Shown here piece after piece: positions 27,701 through 40,657 of a DNA stretch of 64,000 nucleotides. The notes beneath the pieces were generated by a model. The model searched no databases. It saw nothing but the letters and a program-made list of their open reading frames with translations, and was not told where the DNA came from. Position numbers and translations under genes: made by a program. This stretch comes from Membranipora membranacea (Eukaryota > Bryozoa > Gymnolaemata > Cheilostomatida > Membraniporidae): positions 12,150,001 through 12,214,000 of the forward strand of contig OU612065.1 in NCBI GenBank assembly GCA_914767715.1. The letters are read 5' to 3'. Within the stretch, counting starts at the first letter, position 1. The number at the start of each line of letters is the position of its first letter.

Positions 27701-30700
27701 TCTGATGCTATAATTTAGAAGCAAGGGTAGGTACTGTAATGCATGAGCTATATAATTAATGCAAATTAAAAAGTTAGTCAATGAGTTAACATACCTTAAA
27801 CTTGTCAATTCTAACAAAGTCAGGGAAGAAGGGTAAGATATCTTCTATCTTCAGAAGTTCACAGTCTTTCAGGACCTGCATAGCACTGTCGATGTTACCC
27901 TGCTTCTCAACTACATGTCGGGCTGAAAATATGTTTTAAAATATTTAGCCTTATTATGCAGCTATGTACAGTCATATCACGAGAAATTTGATTGCAGAGA
28001 AGAAAAACAACCTTACCTTGTCTAACATCAAAAAAGGCCATCAGAAGTACCACCATGACGATACGACAACACACGGGTTCACCAAGGTGAAACCAACAAC
28101 ATCCAGTTATGAATGAGCTTACTGTCCAACAATAATATTTGATGAACATAAAGATTATGTCCTTATCATCAATATCAACTTGATATTTGACTGACAGATT
28201 GCCCAAAATATATGATTTCCTTGAGATTAGAAAGATTTTGCGGGAGGATTACACCCTACATAACCTACCAACATCTAACCATAATTTCTTTCTCTCATCA
28301 TAATCATCAGGTTTCTCAGCATTTTCCTGAGCTAAGTTCAAATCAACCTATAATAACAATACATATTACTGTATAAGGTTATATTACCTGGTATGTACTG
28401 AATCTGCAACAATACCTCTGAGCATAAAAAAAAGACATGGACAATGGATATTTTCGTGATATGTATTCATATTAAATTATGATAGTATGTTTGTTATCAA
28501 TTTTGACCTTAAAATGTTATAGTTTATTATGAAATATTAGGATACAGTGAAGACTGTACTAAATACACTCAACTAACGCCAACCAAAAATTGACATCTGT
28601 GATCGAGGTTTAAACCCTTCATCATCTTTAAAAAAACCTAGTCGTACTAGAGATTTCCCTGTCACACATGTGTTGTCTCAAGACAAACTAAAAATATAAA
28701 AACTTTTGTGTTTCCTATTACCCTAGCTACCACCACTGATACACTTAGGTTTGATTTAATAAAATTCCACCCCAAGACTTAAGTTGAAATTTCATGTCTG
28801 GCACTACCTCTGTTTGCGGTTTTATCTAAGGTAGAACTTCTTGGTAGGACCATGAATTTACATCAAGTAAATGGTAAAACAAAGTGGCTGTGTTTGGCAA
28901 ACAGCATTTTTTTAAATTTGCGTGCCTGAGTAAAATCCTAGAATCGTAAATGGTAAAATAATACAGGCTCCACCATACCAAGGCTACTCTCAAATTATAA
29001 AAAAATAGACCTTTTCCTCTTGACTTTAAAGCACATATTTTGTGTCAAAAAATTTTTGGCGAAAGTGTTGGTCCGACATATAGATCAGCTGTGGGCAACC
29101 TGCGGCCTTTTTGCCGGTGCGGCCTAATGGGTAATATTTTGCGGCCTAATTGTGGCCTTATGCCTGTAAAACTTTTTATACATTAATTTTGATTCCCATT
29201 TTTTTATGTGGAGAACCAAGTATGCATAGCGCTCTGTAAGCTCAAGATATTTCTAAATAGTGGCCATTCTGTATTATGCATGTAGGTTAGCTTCCCAGCC
29301 ACTCTAACTACATTATCAAGTTGTTGTCCTTTCGAAATAACACAAAACAGTGACCTTTGAATGTTAAAATTACAAGTTTCTCTAACATTATAGTAATTTT
29401 TTTTTGCAACCAGTCTCTGTGGACAAAAATTCCCTTTGTGACAAGTGCTCCTGCGTTATGGCTGAAATGTTCCATATTGAATTCTTCATTTCACAATCAT
29501 TTGCAAAAATTTCTCTCCTTTGAGAGAGGGCAGGAGCTGTAAGGTGAAAACTTTGACAGGACACGAAAAATATTTAAAAATTTTTTTCGCTCCGCGAAAA
29601 TACTTCCTTCTCCATCAAAACAGTCCTTTATGAACTTTATTTATAATTTAACCCCTGGGAGGGCGCTACAGCACCCCTCCCGCACCCACCCTGCGCTTTG
29701 TCATACGCATGAAACATGGGGATACAGACATGTACACAATCAAATCATGAGGTAAAATGACATCACAAACCTCGAGTAGATCAGATAAACCAGTAATTCT
29801 GCTGAGTTGATGGTTTTTGCAACATACTGCAGTTTTTAGACGTAAATCTGTTTTAGTTTTTACAAAATAGCAAGTGCCAAAATTGCTACTCCAGTTCCAA
29901 TTTTATCCCTGAAAGATATGTTGCGGCCTTTTGAGTTGAGCCGGCGTAAAATGTTTTCAAGAAAAGGTTGCCCACCCATGATATAGATAGTATGGCATGA
30001 TTTGAGGATTTAGCGGAATAAAATGAACAAATTCATTATTTAAGGTCTCCCTGAGAAACCAGTAGGTCAGGGACACAATCGTGCCTCCTTTTTGCAGCAA
30101 TTATAAGCACTACTTACGGCCAATGCAAGATTTACAGCTTCACTGTAGAGCCCCATCGTAGAGTAGATATGAACACAGGCTTTATCCAGACGCTTATCAG
30201 AACATAGCCTAAGAGCATACTTCAAATCATAATTCACAGAGTCCGCTTCCTAAAAAATGGTAAGTTCACCATAAGTGAAAATGGGGGAACCTCAGACTGA
30301 AGGCAAACAAAGCCTAAAGCTTTTCAGGAGTGTGAAGAGCTTTAAAGACCACCTGGAGAAATGTCACACTCAAAATAGCCACAAGTTACATAGTTACAAG
30401 TTATGCTCTCACAACTAAGAAGAAGACAACAACACACCCTACACACACACACACACACAATGGATATTATCTAACCCTCAAGATCCACCACCATATAAGA
30501 TAAGCTTACCTGTCCTTGTACTTTTAGATATCGCAACAGATTCTCCTGATTAAATTCAGTGTATAGAGAAATCAGATAATTATGTATAGCCTGGTCTTTG
30601 TTCTTCAGCGCTCTGATACAAAACTCCAAAAACCTGATGGCTTCATGTTGCTGTAATGGAGATAATTGTAGAAATGACACAATTATTGGTCACCTAGATA

Positions 30701-33700
30701 GTGCAATCGACAGGCAAGAGATAGATGATGTTCAGATACAGAGATACTGCAGTTTCAAAAGCCCCATCACTTTCGTAACATCAAATAACTTTGATTATCG
30801 AATAGCGAACTCATTACCTGTCCTTCAGGAAGAGGAGGCTTGACATCATATTGTACCAACGAAGGGATGAGCCTCTTTGGATCCAGAGGTGGCCTGGCCT
30901 GACTTCTGGTGTTGTCAGGTGTGCACAGAAGCTTCCACATGTCAACTGTCAAAGTTGGAACATACTGCATGAGCTGTGGGGAGAATTTGTATACTAGTCG
31001 AGGTTCTGCCTGAAAAAAAAACAAGAATGAAGCTGATGGCTACTTAGGCTGTTGCAAGTAAATATGTTTATGTCTGGGTTTTGTGGATTACACTATCATG
31101 ACTAGACCATAACCTTGAAGATTTATTCTGAAAATATATGAGAAATCTGAATGTGCAAAATTTGATGAAATTTTTGTTTTTAAATTAAAGTCTTATCCAG
31201 ATACACAATAATACTTATATTAAACAAACAACCATTGTTTTGTACAATCTTACCACATTCTCCAGCTTTCTGATAGCCTCCTCAAACTGATTATTCTGTA
31301 GCATGTGACTGATGACCTTCTCATGGTCCTGCATTAGGTCAGCAAAGAAGACCATATCCTCAACATCTCCATGTGATGATATCAAATCATATATCAATGT
31401 CTTATGTTCCCTCAGTATCTCCTACGAGTACAGTAGCCATATTATTAGTTAATTTGTGTATTTTTGTTACAAAATATTGCAAGTACTCTGATTATTAATT
31501 TTGTTCTGCAATACTATTGCTCATAGCTAAGTTGATTCAAGTAGGATTATCTCCTCACTGAGTAAGATTATCAAAAAGAAGGCAATTCCTTGAAATTTAG
31601 TGCACAAGAATTGAATGTAGGTTTTTGTTCTTACTCGTATACTGCCACTAGCTAAGAACAATCTAAATTCTTCTTGCATTATTTCCTTCTCCTGATAGAA
31701 TTGATTTTTTCCGTCTGATTCCATCTGATCATTGAGTTTTCCCAGCTGATTGAGCCATATCTCAACTAACCATGTCACTAACATAGTGACCTGTACCTTA
31801 TCCTGTACATAAATCAGATAAAGCAAGTGATTTCAAGTGCAACAAAAAATGCGTGACAGGTGAGATTACACAGACAAACAGGTAAGTGAGAAACAGGCAG
31901 GTGGGACTGTGAGTTATGCAGTAAGGATGTCAAACCGCAACATATTTTCTCAATATAAAAATATACGATTCAATATACAGAGTACCCAATGTGTCGGCTC
32001 TGATCTGATTGGCTGTCGCCTGTTGGGTAGGCAACCGTCCAGTCAATCTCAGACAACAAATTTGCTATATATAGATGCAAAAATAGGCATGAACACTCTG
32101 ATTACCTCAGCAGGTTTATACGACTTGAGCTTTTTCTCCAGATAAACTCGGAGTGCGACATCATTTTTGGTCTCAATAAACTTCAGAGCGACCTCTTCAA
32201 ATGACATCATAGTTTGTGCATAATACTGGGCACTGTCATCAAACCTACAGAGACAAAAAGCGTAATCCAAGGTTTAATTCTGAAACCGCGCACAGTCTGC
32301 CATAAAACATGAGAGTGTTCATTTCCTATTGAGTAAAAATTCAAGTGAAGATCAAGGGCAAGAATGCAAAATGTCTTACATAATCGGGACAATCGGCAAA
32401 AAACATCAGTAACTAGACTATGATTGTAATAAGCCCCCCTCCCCCGAGAGTAATCCTTTGCAGGTAGACCATATCATACTTACTTTCCCTGCTTGAAGAG
32501 AGAATCTGCTTGTCTTCGGCTGATAAGATCAAGTTTTTCTGGATTTGATTGGCAATGAGATCTTGCCCTATCATACTCTCCCATATCCAGCAATATCTTC
32601 CATACATTTCTTATTAAAAAAAGAATAAGAAATTGCACAAACGATCTAAGCAACACTAAAGAGTAAAATCTCACACCTTGCTTGGTAGATAGTTATTGCC
32701 CATGGCTTTCTATTTAACCCAAGTGATGTGTCTGGTTAATGACCCTGTGACGTAGGAGGGTCCTTATATTATTGCTCATGACTCAAAGCAGTAATAACAG
32801 AGGCTATTCATGCATTATAGTGATGTTATTGAATTCATACAAATTGTCATATCTCGCAAACAAAGTGGGATTTCTCCAAATGATCTTCTGTGTCCACTAA
32901 TTGAAACATTGTCTATCATCTAGAAGTAAAATTTTTTGCTAAACTTCATTTCTTGAGTGACCCAATGGAACATTGTTTTGGTATTGCTCATGAATATACT
33001 GAAAATTCGGTTGCTTTCACAGCATGGTCTTTGGATTAGCCAATGACATGTTAGTATTTTGTGTTTGTCTATTGATACGCAGTTTTATAGTCTGTTTAGG
33101 TAATAAAAGGTATTAGATAGTAAATACGACACTATATCTATCGATGAGCCGGCAAATTTCTCAAGTGATTTTTCAAAGGCTAGGTCAACAACAAATAGTC
33201 AACCAGCGTGATATGATGCACTACTTTCAATCCCATAATTGATGATATATTTGAAAAGCCTTGTTCAAGCCAAGCAGGTAAGATGTCAAAAGCTGTCAGC
33301 ATACATAGAAGGATATTATACGCATGATAATAGGCTTCCTTCCGGACCTGTGTATACTCTTATTCTGCATTAGGATAAACACATCGACAAAGCAGCAGCC
33401 AACCTATACTCTAAGTAAGTATTGAAAATAATATTTGATATGGTAGATAGAATTATTTTTTGTCGAGAAGTATGACACATTGGTATTGTGTTTATGATAC
33501 AATCGGTGCTGCTCTGTAATCAATCCAGTAAAAATGCAAACTTGACCAGTAAAAGTAGCTATTTATAGTTTTTGATGGGTGGAACAACAAATGACGGTAA
33601 AGCAAACAACATCCCTGACTCAAGATGTTGGTCTTCCATTTATTTTTCATCCATCACTGTGTTTTTTTGTGTAGGTATGCCAAACAGATGCATTGTAGCG

Positions 33701-36700
33701 GGTCGTGACAGCAAGGACGCCTATGTAAACTCTCAACTCTTTGGATAAAAGCCACTTCCGTAAGTGTTAATCACAATTTATAATACTTGTATATTATTTT
33801 CCATATTTTTGTCTAAAATACAATCTATTAATGCTGTGTTTTGAGCACAAAAGCGCTGATTTCTACTAGTGTTGCATTATCATGCAAAAAACAGTCACTT
33901 TGATTACATTATATGAAATGGCATCAGGTATGCCTGTGTATTGTGCGCTTTCAAAGAGACAAGACTATATTATGATTGCTATTATCACATTTTCTGAATT
34001 CTGGTTCATTTTTGATTAGATTGAAGTTAAAAAAGATGCTATTCCCCGAGCTGGTAAACCCTTCGAAACCCTGAGCCAGCAGTGCCTGAGGAAGGCAGCG
34101 GTAGTACTAGGGCCTCAAGACGAATTGTAAGAGATATTCTCTCTCCATATTCAAGTTCCAATGCGCAGGCATCTTTTACAGGTACGAATCATAATTTATG
34201 CGCTACCCATGATTGTACTCTGCTCCGATCGATTTGAAAATTTGGTAGCGTGAATCAAAATTTCACTTGTCATGTTTTGACATGGTGTTATCTTAGTGGT
34301 CTTCATCTTGAGCTAACATATCAATTAGTATCTTTGACACTATTATCCGTAATAGTAAATTTTATCTGCCATAAGAAAATGATGCCGTTTTGTTTGTTTT
34401 AGTCTCTATAGGGTGCACTGGGTGTGTATTTATAATTCATTTCTATGCAGCAACATGATTGCACAACCACCAGAAAGAAGGTCATGATGAATTGAAAGCA
34501 ACTATGGAAAATTACAGCGTCTTTGAAACTGTAATGTATCTTTTGATATGATGATAGGAATTAATTATTATAGAGGATGGGTGTTCTGAACCAGAATCTG
34601 ACACAGGTGATACAGTCTCTGGTATTCTTGCCGATGATGAGTGGTTTCCAGAAGAGATGCAAGACCAGGATATACAATCTGGGTCAGCATCTCAGCTTCC
34701 AGATTTCGCAAAATAGTGAGTATTTTTTCATGGATTTGGCAAACTAGGAAATATTACAACCTAAATTTTGGTTGAGTGAACTGTAGCAGTATTGCAGAAT
34801 AGTCCCAGACGATGTTAAGTAATCATCGTCAAAATGTGAATTACTTTACTCAACTCTATTTTAGCAAACTAGGCCACCCAACAGATGAGGCTAATGCGAT
34901 CATCCCAATATCGAAGCTGTTTGATATATTGAGAGTCTGTAGCTACTGCGTGATTGAACGTTTTCCAAGAATTTAGAAATATTGTTTTTTTCCACTCAAT
35001 GATATGAGATTGTTTGGGTTCGTTATCAGAATGCGTAAAACAACTGACCAACAAGCAACCCAGTCCCTGATTAACTTGCACTCATAACAACAATTTTTTT
35101 AGGTGTTTGAATAGTTTATCATCTATCATGCAATGGTGTGTTTAGCATCACAGCCGTTCTCAGCACACATTGCCTTTATTTCTTCAGACTCCTGGCAGCA
35201 GCTTACTTTGAAGGATTTTTGGCAAACATCCCTGGCACTCAGCAACCATTACAGAGACACCAGTATACAGCTGTAGTATACTGCTCACACAATCTCAGTC
35301 TTGCCTCGACTGCGCAGCAGCTAACTCTCCAGGTTGCGCTGGCTGTTCGCCACTCCATCCAGGAGAAATATTGCCTTTGAGTCACCGATCATTATTTGAT
35401 GGAAGCCTCTATAGCCGCTCCAGAGCATAATCATCGCCCTCACCATCACTTAACCTTGAATCAGCGATGGTGAACCTCCTAGCCATAATCAGCTTATGAA
35501 TAAGAACTTCCTTGGCATCTTTGCAATCTATGAACTAGCATGTTATACAAATATATCTGTATTCCAAACAATTTCACACCATAGTGCTAAAATAAATAAA
35601 CAGGCTGTTGTTGGGGGCTTATTTTATTTTGACCACAATGCAATCTTGCCTGACAGAATATTTGGATTAGGTTAATCCGTTCCATTTCACCTTGCGTATT
35701 ATTTATCAGTGATCCAGAATGGATAACAACTCTTTTCACAAGCCCTAGCATTAGATATTGGTAAAATAAGAGCAGCGTGGGTCATTGAGTCATCGAACCA
35801 GCTAAGTAATTGTTTGTAGTTTTGTAACTGTATGGTACTCAAATCATCGAACTCACTGTTTGAGAAGCAGTTGTTTCTTTATCTAAATGTATCATTATTA
35901 TGAAAATAAGTTTATTACAGTTATACAAACACTTGCCTAGGATGGTTGCAATAGCTTTCAAGCTATGAACAAGACACACTATTCATCATTTTATCATCAG
36001 TGAAGGATGTATGTTGAATAATTGTTGATAGAAACAATCTGTGGGTAATATAAACTATAACACTGGTGTATGTCATATTAGCCTTTTGGTATGATGAGAG
36101 TTCCCTATAAACATTCGTGGTCTGCAGCAAACATTGTGTCACATCACAATGTTTGCATTGAAGCCCAATCATTCAGGTGTTACCATGGCAATGTAACAAC
36201 AACAACTATAGCTTTGGGGAATCCAGTTCAGACCTGCCTGGAAAAGTATCAGACTTGCCATATATTTTTTTTAATAACCGACTAATTAAATTTTTAATTA
36301 CAACTCAATTTCAAATTTTTTTGTTTCTCATAAGTAACGAGAAGTGCATTTCTAAATTATTGCTTCTAGTGGTTTTATGGAATAGCACAATTCTGACGCA
36401 ACGCACGCAATGTGAAATATTATCGTTGGAAACCGATTGGTCTTTTGATAACATATACCTGGCTTCATCGATGACTTTGTACTTGTACACTCCTTTGCGA
36501 GCGTTTATCCAGATAAAACCTTTTCTAGGATCTCTCCACATGCCCTGTACTTGATCCTTGTTATCAAATGTATCCTCCCATATCTGTGCCTCGTTCAGTG
36601 TACAAACAACCTTCAATCTAAAGACATATATTGCACAGAATCAAGTATGTCAAATGATGATACGTAATTTTCATTTGGACCTAACATTTTCCTTGTATCA

Positions 36701-39700
36701 AAAGTTTTCCAATGGTATATATACACATATATTATGTTGAAAGATCAAGATTTGCTGACTCCAGTGGATCTACCTAACATGTATGCAAAAAAAGAGACAC
36801 TGACCCTGGACCTTTATGTTATAAGTATCTACCAAAGAGTATAATAATAACCCTATAGTATCTACCAACTGAGCTAACAGGACTGCATCATCACTGAAAC
36901 AACATTCACAAATTGTACAACTCTTACCTGTTTTTGAACAGCATAAGAACGTGGAATTCAGACAGCACTATGCTATTAGGTATGTCTCCAGTGTCTATCG
37001 GCTTGCCTTTCTCATACTGTATCAGCTTGTGGTTTAGTATGATGCTATCAGTGCCAGTACTGACTGTGTGGTCTATCTTTCCACAGAACACACCAGGGCT
37101 TGCCATCCACGCAAATGATGTGATCGGCTCATCGATGCTCTTCTGAAAAGTGTGCAGCTCACTTATTCCACTATCCCCAGGTAGGTCTATATACTGAATA
37201 TCTATAAAAGTATTGTGTTGGATGTTAGGAGTTAGAACTAAGGTCTGCGCTCAGACAGTGTGATGAAAAGTTGACGCTTTAAAGTAAGATCGTCTCAGAT
37301 CTGTACATGATGATGTGATCATTTCATTTATAGCTTTCAGAAAATTTTCGTAAGGCTGGGAAGCATAGAGGCCAATTGAGAAGAGACAGAGCAAACCCAC
37401 ACACTATACAACATAGATCAAGAACAGATATATACCATTTCTATGCTAGCTCTATTTCAGTACATACCTTGTACATCTTTGTACTGCTCGAAAATAGGTA
37501 AGAAAAGTGAATTCCCTTCGATAGTACTGGATACAGCTCCGCAAAACTGATACAATCTCCTACAAAATATCATTAAGATTAACATGTCAGTTTCTCTTGC
37601 CGGTAATTTCTATTCAAACATTGAGCATTACATCGCCCTTATGCTGGCAATTTGATATATTGCGACATTGTTAGCGTAATAGTGAATAGAAACCCGGGTC
37701 TTGGGGAGTTGTGAATGTACAAAGCATTTCTAATAGTTTAAAGTTTCTGCAGATGATTGCAAACACACAATTAACCTAAAACATAGTACTTACCCTGGTG
37801 TGACGAGTAAACATAGTACTTACCCTGGTGTGACGAGTAAACATAGTACTTACCCTGGTGTGACGAGTAAACATAGTACTTACCCTGGTGTGACGAGTAA
37901 AACAAAGAATTTTTGCGACTGAACTCTCTTCTGTCCTGTTGTGATTCTACCAAATGTTATACCTGACACCATGATGTTCCCTATATCATATAACTAAAAA
38001 AACAGCAAAATAAATGTATAAACATTTAATCCCATAAGCCTTGTACTATCATCAACTGAAACTATTGACACTGAATCATGACTTTCACTAATTTTTTGGC
38101 ACATCAACCAAATATAACACATTGACCACAAATCTAGATATAGTTGCATTATTTTCAATTTTTAAAAGCCTACCTGTTTGATATATTGCTCAGCTGATGA
38201 ACTAGCAATCCTAAATTTTGCATCTTCACTGGCATTTAGACATGTTTCGTACACTCGACCTGCAAACGAGAAAATTGGTATGTAGACTGTAGGCTGAATC
38301 CATACTTTTTTCAAGACAAAAAAAGGGCCTTTGGGAATAGGCTACAGAATCATTTCATTGCTAGAAAAAAAAGAATTTGGCTTGTAAATAATTATCTTAT
38401 GTACCCCTTGCAACCACCACACAGGCTTTATATCATAAATAATAAGTATTTGGCCGACACAGCGTATTTGGCTTCTAATAATTGCTTTATAATAAAGAAG
38501 CCTTGTTTAAATCAAATTTTGAATTATTCTACCTTTCCTAGTTCCGATGAGAATAGCACCAGTGGATCGCAATGTTGCCTCAGAATTCCATGCAACTGCC
38601 GTTATATTTTTACCCTACAACAAAGTTTGTATCCCAAATTATAAGAGAAAGACAGATATTAAGCGTGAGAAGCGATATGCAGTACATTGAAGTTTACAAT
38701 GTGATAATGGTTTACAGCTTTTTAAATCGGTTGTCATGTTTTCAAAATAAAATATCATAATAGGTGCCAATACTTACATGGAACCTTGACAGATGTTTCA
38801 CAGTTTTGGCGAGTCTGTGCAGGTAATAGTTTGTCTCAGATTTCATTGAGATAATAACGTGGTCACCAGAAGGGTCCATGAATATTTGCGATACATCATC
38901 GTCTCGCCCCAAATCAATCTCTACAACATACATGTCCACTCATGCAACAAATTCTATTTGATCATCCAAAATTTAAGTTAACATTGTTCGAGAAATTGAA
39001 CCATGAAACAGTGAATTATTTTCAGTGTACAAAAAGCATTGCAGTTGTAGTTTGAGGTCAACATACTTACCATCCCGCTCCTCTGTCTTGCTCATCATGT
39101 TCACTCTCCTGACTACTTTTGTATCTCGCGTCTCCATGATGTAGACCAGAAAGCCTGAGCAAACCTTCAGGTGTGTCACATTTCCAGTGAAGCTACGCAT
39201 GGAGATAACAGTGGGATGTCACAATACCAATAAACAAACAATTCTGGTGCAATGGGAGAGAAAGATTTTAATGAAAAAAATTAATTATGCTGTTTTTTTA
39301 TAGGACATAAATTTTATTTATTTCATAGCGCTTTTTATACTTTTACGTCTAAAGTAGGAAGGCTGCAGAAATAGCATACCGCTATTCAGTTATAATAGCA
39401 TAACTAAAGCATATAGACGTTGGTAAATTCTGATGCGCATGGTGTATAGCTGTATAGGTATATGCTGTACATAAATGGCCATAAATATGAGCTTAAAATC
39501 TTACTGCTAAGTGAGGTTGATGAAGGTTGTGACACAACTTACTTAATAGGTATAGGTGTACGATTGAACATGGCCAACTCCGGCTCCAGATTAGCCTTGA
39601 TTGTCTATAGAAATAAAATCATGTGTCTTGGGTCTACCAATAACAGCACAAAAAGGTTTGCCAGCGATGAATTTAATATATTTGAGTCAAGATGAACTTA

Positions 39701-39817
39701 TGCAATAGCACATCGTAATGGTAACATATTTAGATTGGATAATCTATTTGAGCAGCTTTGAAAAGTTTAATGTCACAAAAGGAGGTAATAACTCTGACTT
39801 ACGTCGAATGTATCCAT
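21770..39817 (-). CDS. VPS18: VPS18, HOPS/CORVET core subunit with RING-H2 finger
   Basis: VPS18 is a core subunit of the HOPS and CORVET tethers that fuse endosomes, lysosomes and autophagosomes. Its 24 coding exons, right to left: 39817-39803, 39604-39543, 39192-39071, 38920-38778, 38614-38533, 38259-38174, 37993-37884, 37559-37468, 37201-36928, 36617-36459, 32609-32484, 32244-32106, 31802-31635, 31421-31254, 31009-30818, 30650-30510, 30249-30118, 28347-28269, 27922-27795, 25815-25694, 24920-24803, 24524-24396, 22710-22652, 21833-21770. Phases all agree and give 969 residues, essentially the size of animal VPS18. The N-terminal half is the Pep3/Vps18 beta-propeller, followed by clathrin-heavy-chain-like helical repeats (FEEVALKFIE, DQAIHNYLISLY, IEDILPFFPDFV). 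The RING-H2 finger spans 857-943: CSIC, PCQHKFHSDC, CLYC. Translation starts at MDTFD; an AG acceptor just upstream suggests a 5' untranslated intron. The intron before exon 11 (3.85 kb) and the one before exon 18 hold mobile-element remnants. Confidence 0.95.
24132..24143. repeat. Poly-G tract in VPS18 intron
   Basis: A run of 12 G on the plus strand, so 12 C in the VPS18 transcript, within the intron between exons 22 and 23. A similar run of about 11 G occurs near 53945. These are simple homopolymers with no feature attached. Confidence 0.8.
29078..29988. mobile_element. Non-autonomous hAT-type DNA transposon with 8-bp target duplication
   Basis: An 895-bp element (29086-29980) sits in the VPS18 intron between exons 17 and 18. 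It is bounded on both sides by the identical 8-bp word ATATAGAT (29078-29085 and 29981-29988), the target-duplication length of hAT elements. The left end begins CAGCTGTGGGCAACCTG. The inverted right end begins CATGGGTGGGCAACCTT, sharing GTGGGCAACCT. Several GCGGCC words lie just inside the left end and one inside the right end, as expected for subterminal transposase-binding repeats. I see no transposase open frame, so it is probably a deletion derivative mobilised in trans. Confidence 0.85.
30441..30459. repeat. (AC)n microsatellite
   Basis: About nine AC units in the VPS18 intron between exons 16 and 17, roughly 50 bp past the exon 16 donor. Confidence 0.9.
33677..34716 (+). pseudogene. 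Decayed THAP-domain gene nested in VPS18 intron 10
   Basis: Three exon-like blocks on the strand opposite to VPS18. Block A (33677-33759) starts MPNRCIVAG, the classic opening of a THAP C2CH zinc finger, but the second cysteine position is Arg and a stop appears at 33746-33748. Block B (34020-34181) has VKKDAIP, like the AVPTIF box that closes THAP domains, then runs open in another frame as a Ser/Arg-rich segment. Block C (34574-34716) is acidic and ends in TAG, unless GTGAGT at 34716 is a donor. All blocks have AG and GT borders. THAP fingers occur in P-element-type transposases and in host genes; I cannot tell which this was. The missing cysteine, stop and frame change argue for a pseudogene. 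Confidence 0.55.
37781..37900 (-). repeat. Four perfect 30-bp tandem repeats carrying the VPS18 exon 7 donor site
   Basis: Four identical 30-bp units at 37781-37810, 37811-37840, 37841-37870 and 37871-37900. On the VPS18 strand each unit contains the last bases of exon 7 (CACACCAG) followed by GGTAAGTAC, a strong 5' splice site. The donor that gives the conserved protein is the first met by the transcript (GT at 37883-37882). The other three lie 30, 60 and 90 nt farther on. Reading past the first donor gives CCA GGG TAA, so use of any later donor creates a stop right after residue 207. Confidence 0.95.
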
Positions 39818-39956
39818 GACATGAGATATATCAGGACGTCTCACAGATCTAGAAAGAGAAGATATATGAATTATGGCAAACAGGACCGAATAGAGAGTAT
39901 CTGTTCCATTGTCACTGCTGTTTCATTCCAAGCTGTTTAGATGTATCATTTTGTCG

Positions 39957-40007
39957 CTGAAAAGCGTTCAAGCTAACTGTCGCAACAGTAGCTTGGACGC
40001 TTTTCAG
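39957..40007. other. Strong 51-nt hairpin upstream of VPS18
   Basis: The two arms, 39957-39980 and 39985-40007, pair over about 23 bp with one G-U-type mismatch and one bulged A, closing a 4-nt loop CGCA. The outer ends are CTGAAAAGCG and CGCTTTTCAG. It lies about 140 bp upstream of the VPS18 ATG, within probable promoter or 5' untranslated sequence. It could be a small-RNA precursor, a fold-back transposon remnant or a structured leader. The stem is seen directly; the role is unknown. Confidence 0.75.
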
Positions 40008-40657
40008 TTCAGAGTTAATCCCCACATTTATGACAAGGCAGTACTGGTGGTTGAGGGGAGAAAGAGTGAGTGAAAAGATCTTCCCTTCTCCATTTGCCCA
40101 CCCAATTCTAGGAAAAGTGGTTAGGAAAAGTGGTTAGCATAAGACTAGAGATATATATTGGCATGATCACTAGTCCACAGATCAGGCTTTATAGGAAATC
40201 AGGAATAGGAGCTTATGTCATGCTGACTCTAGTCTAACTTCTTGCATACTTGCCTACCAACCTCGATGAAAATAAAGGTCAAAGAGGGTAAACAATAAAA
40301 TGATCAGTATTGAAATTACAGAGCAGAATGACAGGTTGAGGAAATGGAAATGTAGGTGGCTTTTGTTTCATACTAGTGCATACTAGAGTAGTCCATTTTG
40401 GTTAGGGGGTAAGCTAAATGTTTCCAGGTTGTGTCTTGCAGAGGGGCTGTGCTAGTAGAGAACTAAGTGCAAGTGGTAGTAGATTGGTAAACTGTCTACT
40501 CCTATCATACTCTACCCTCCTGTTGGTTGTTTGTACTAGAGTAGAAAAGAGGATAGAGAGGTAGAAAGTCATCTCATTGGTCAATTGTCTCTAGTTTATG
40601 TAGACTACTATGTCAAGGCTAATTCAGGGTCAAGGTTGAGTGTTGCAGGGTGTCTAA

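Noticed and set aside
35138-35380. 80-codon plus-strand open frame in the large VPS18 intron
   Set aside because: An acceptor-like CAG lies inside it, but the sequence matches no family and would not continue the THAP-like blocks in frame.
37771-37953. Minus-strand frame with a repeated SSHQGKYYVY peptide
   Set aside because: An out-of-frame reading of the 30-bp tandem repeat. The real VPS18 exon 7 uses another frame and splices out before the repeats are translated.
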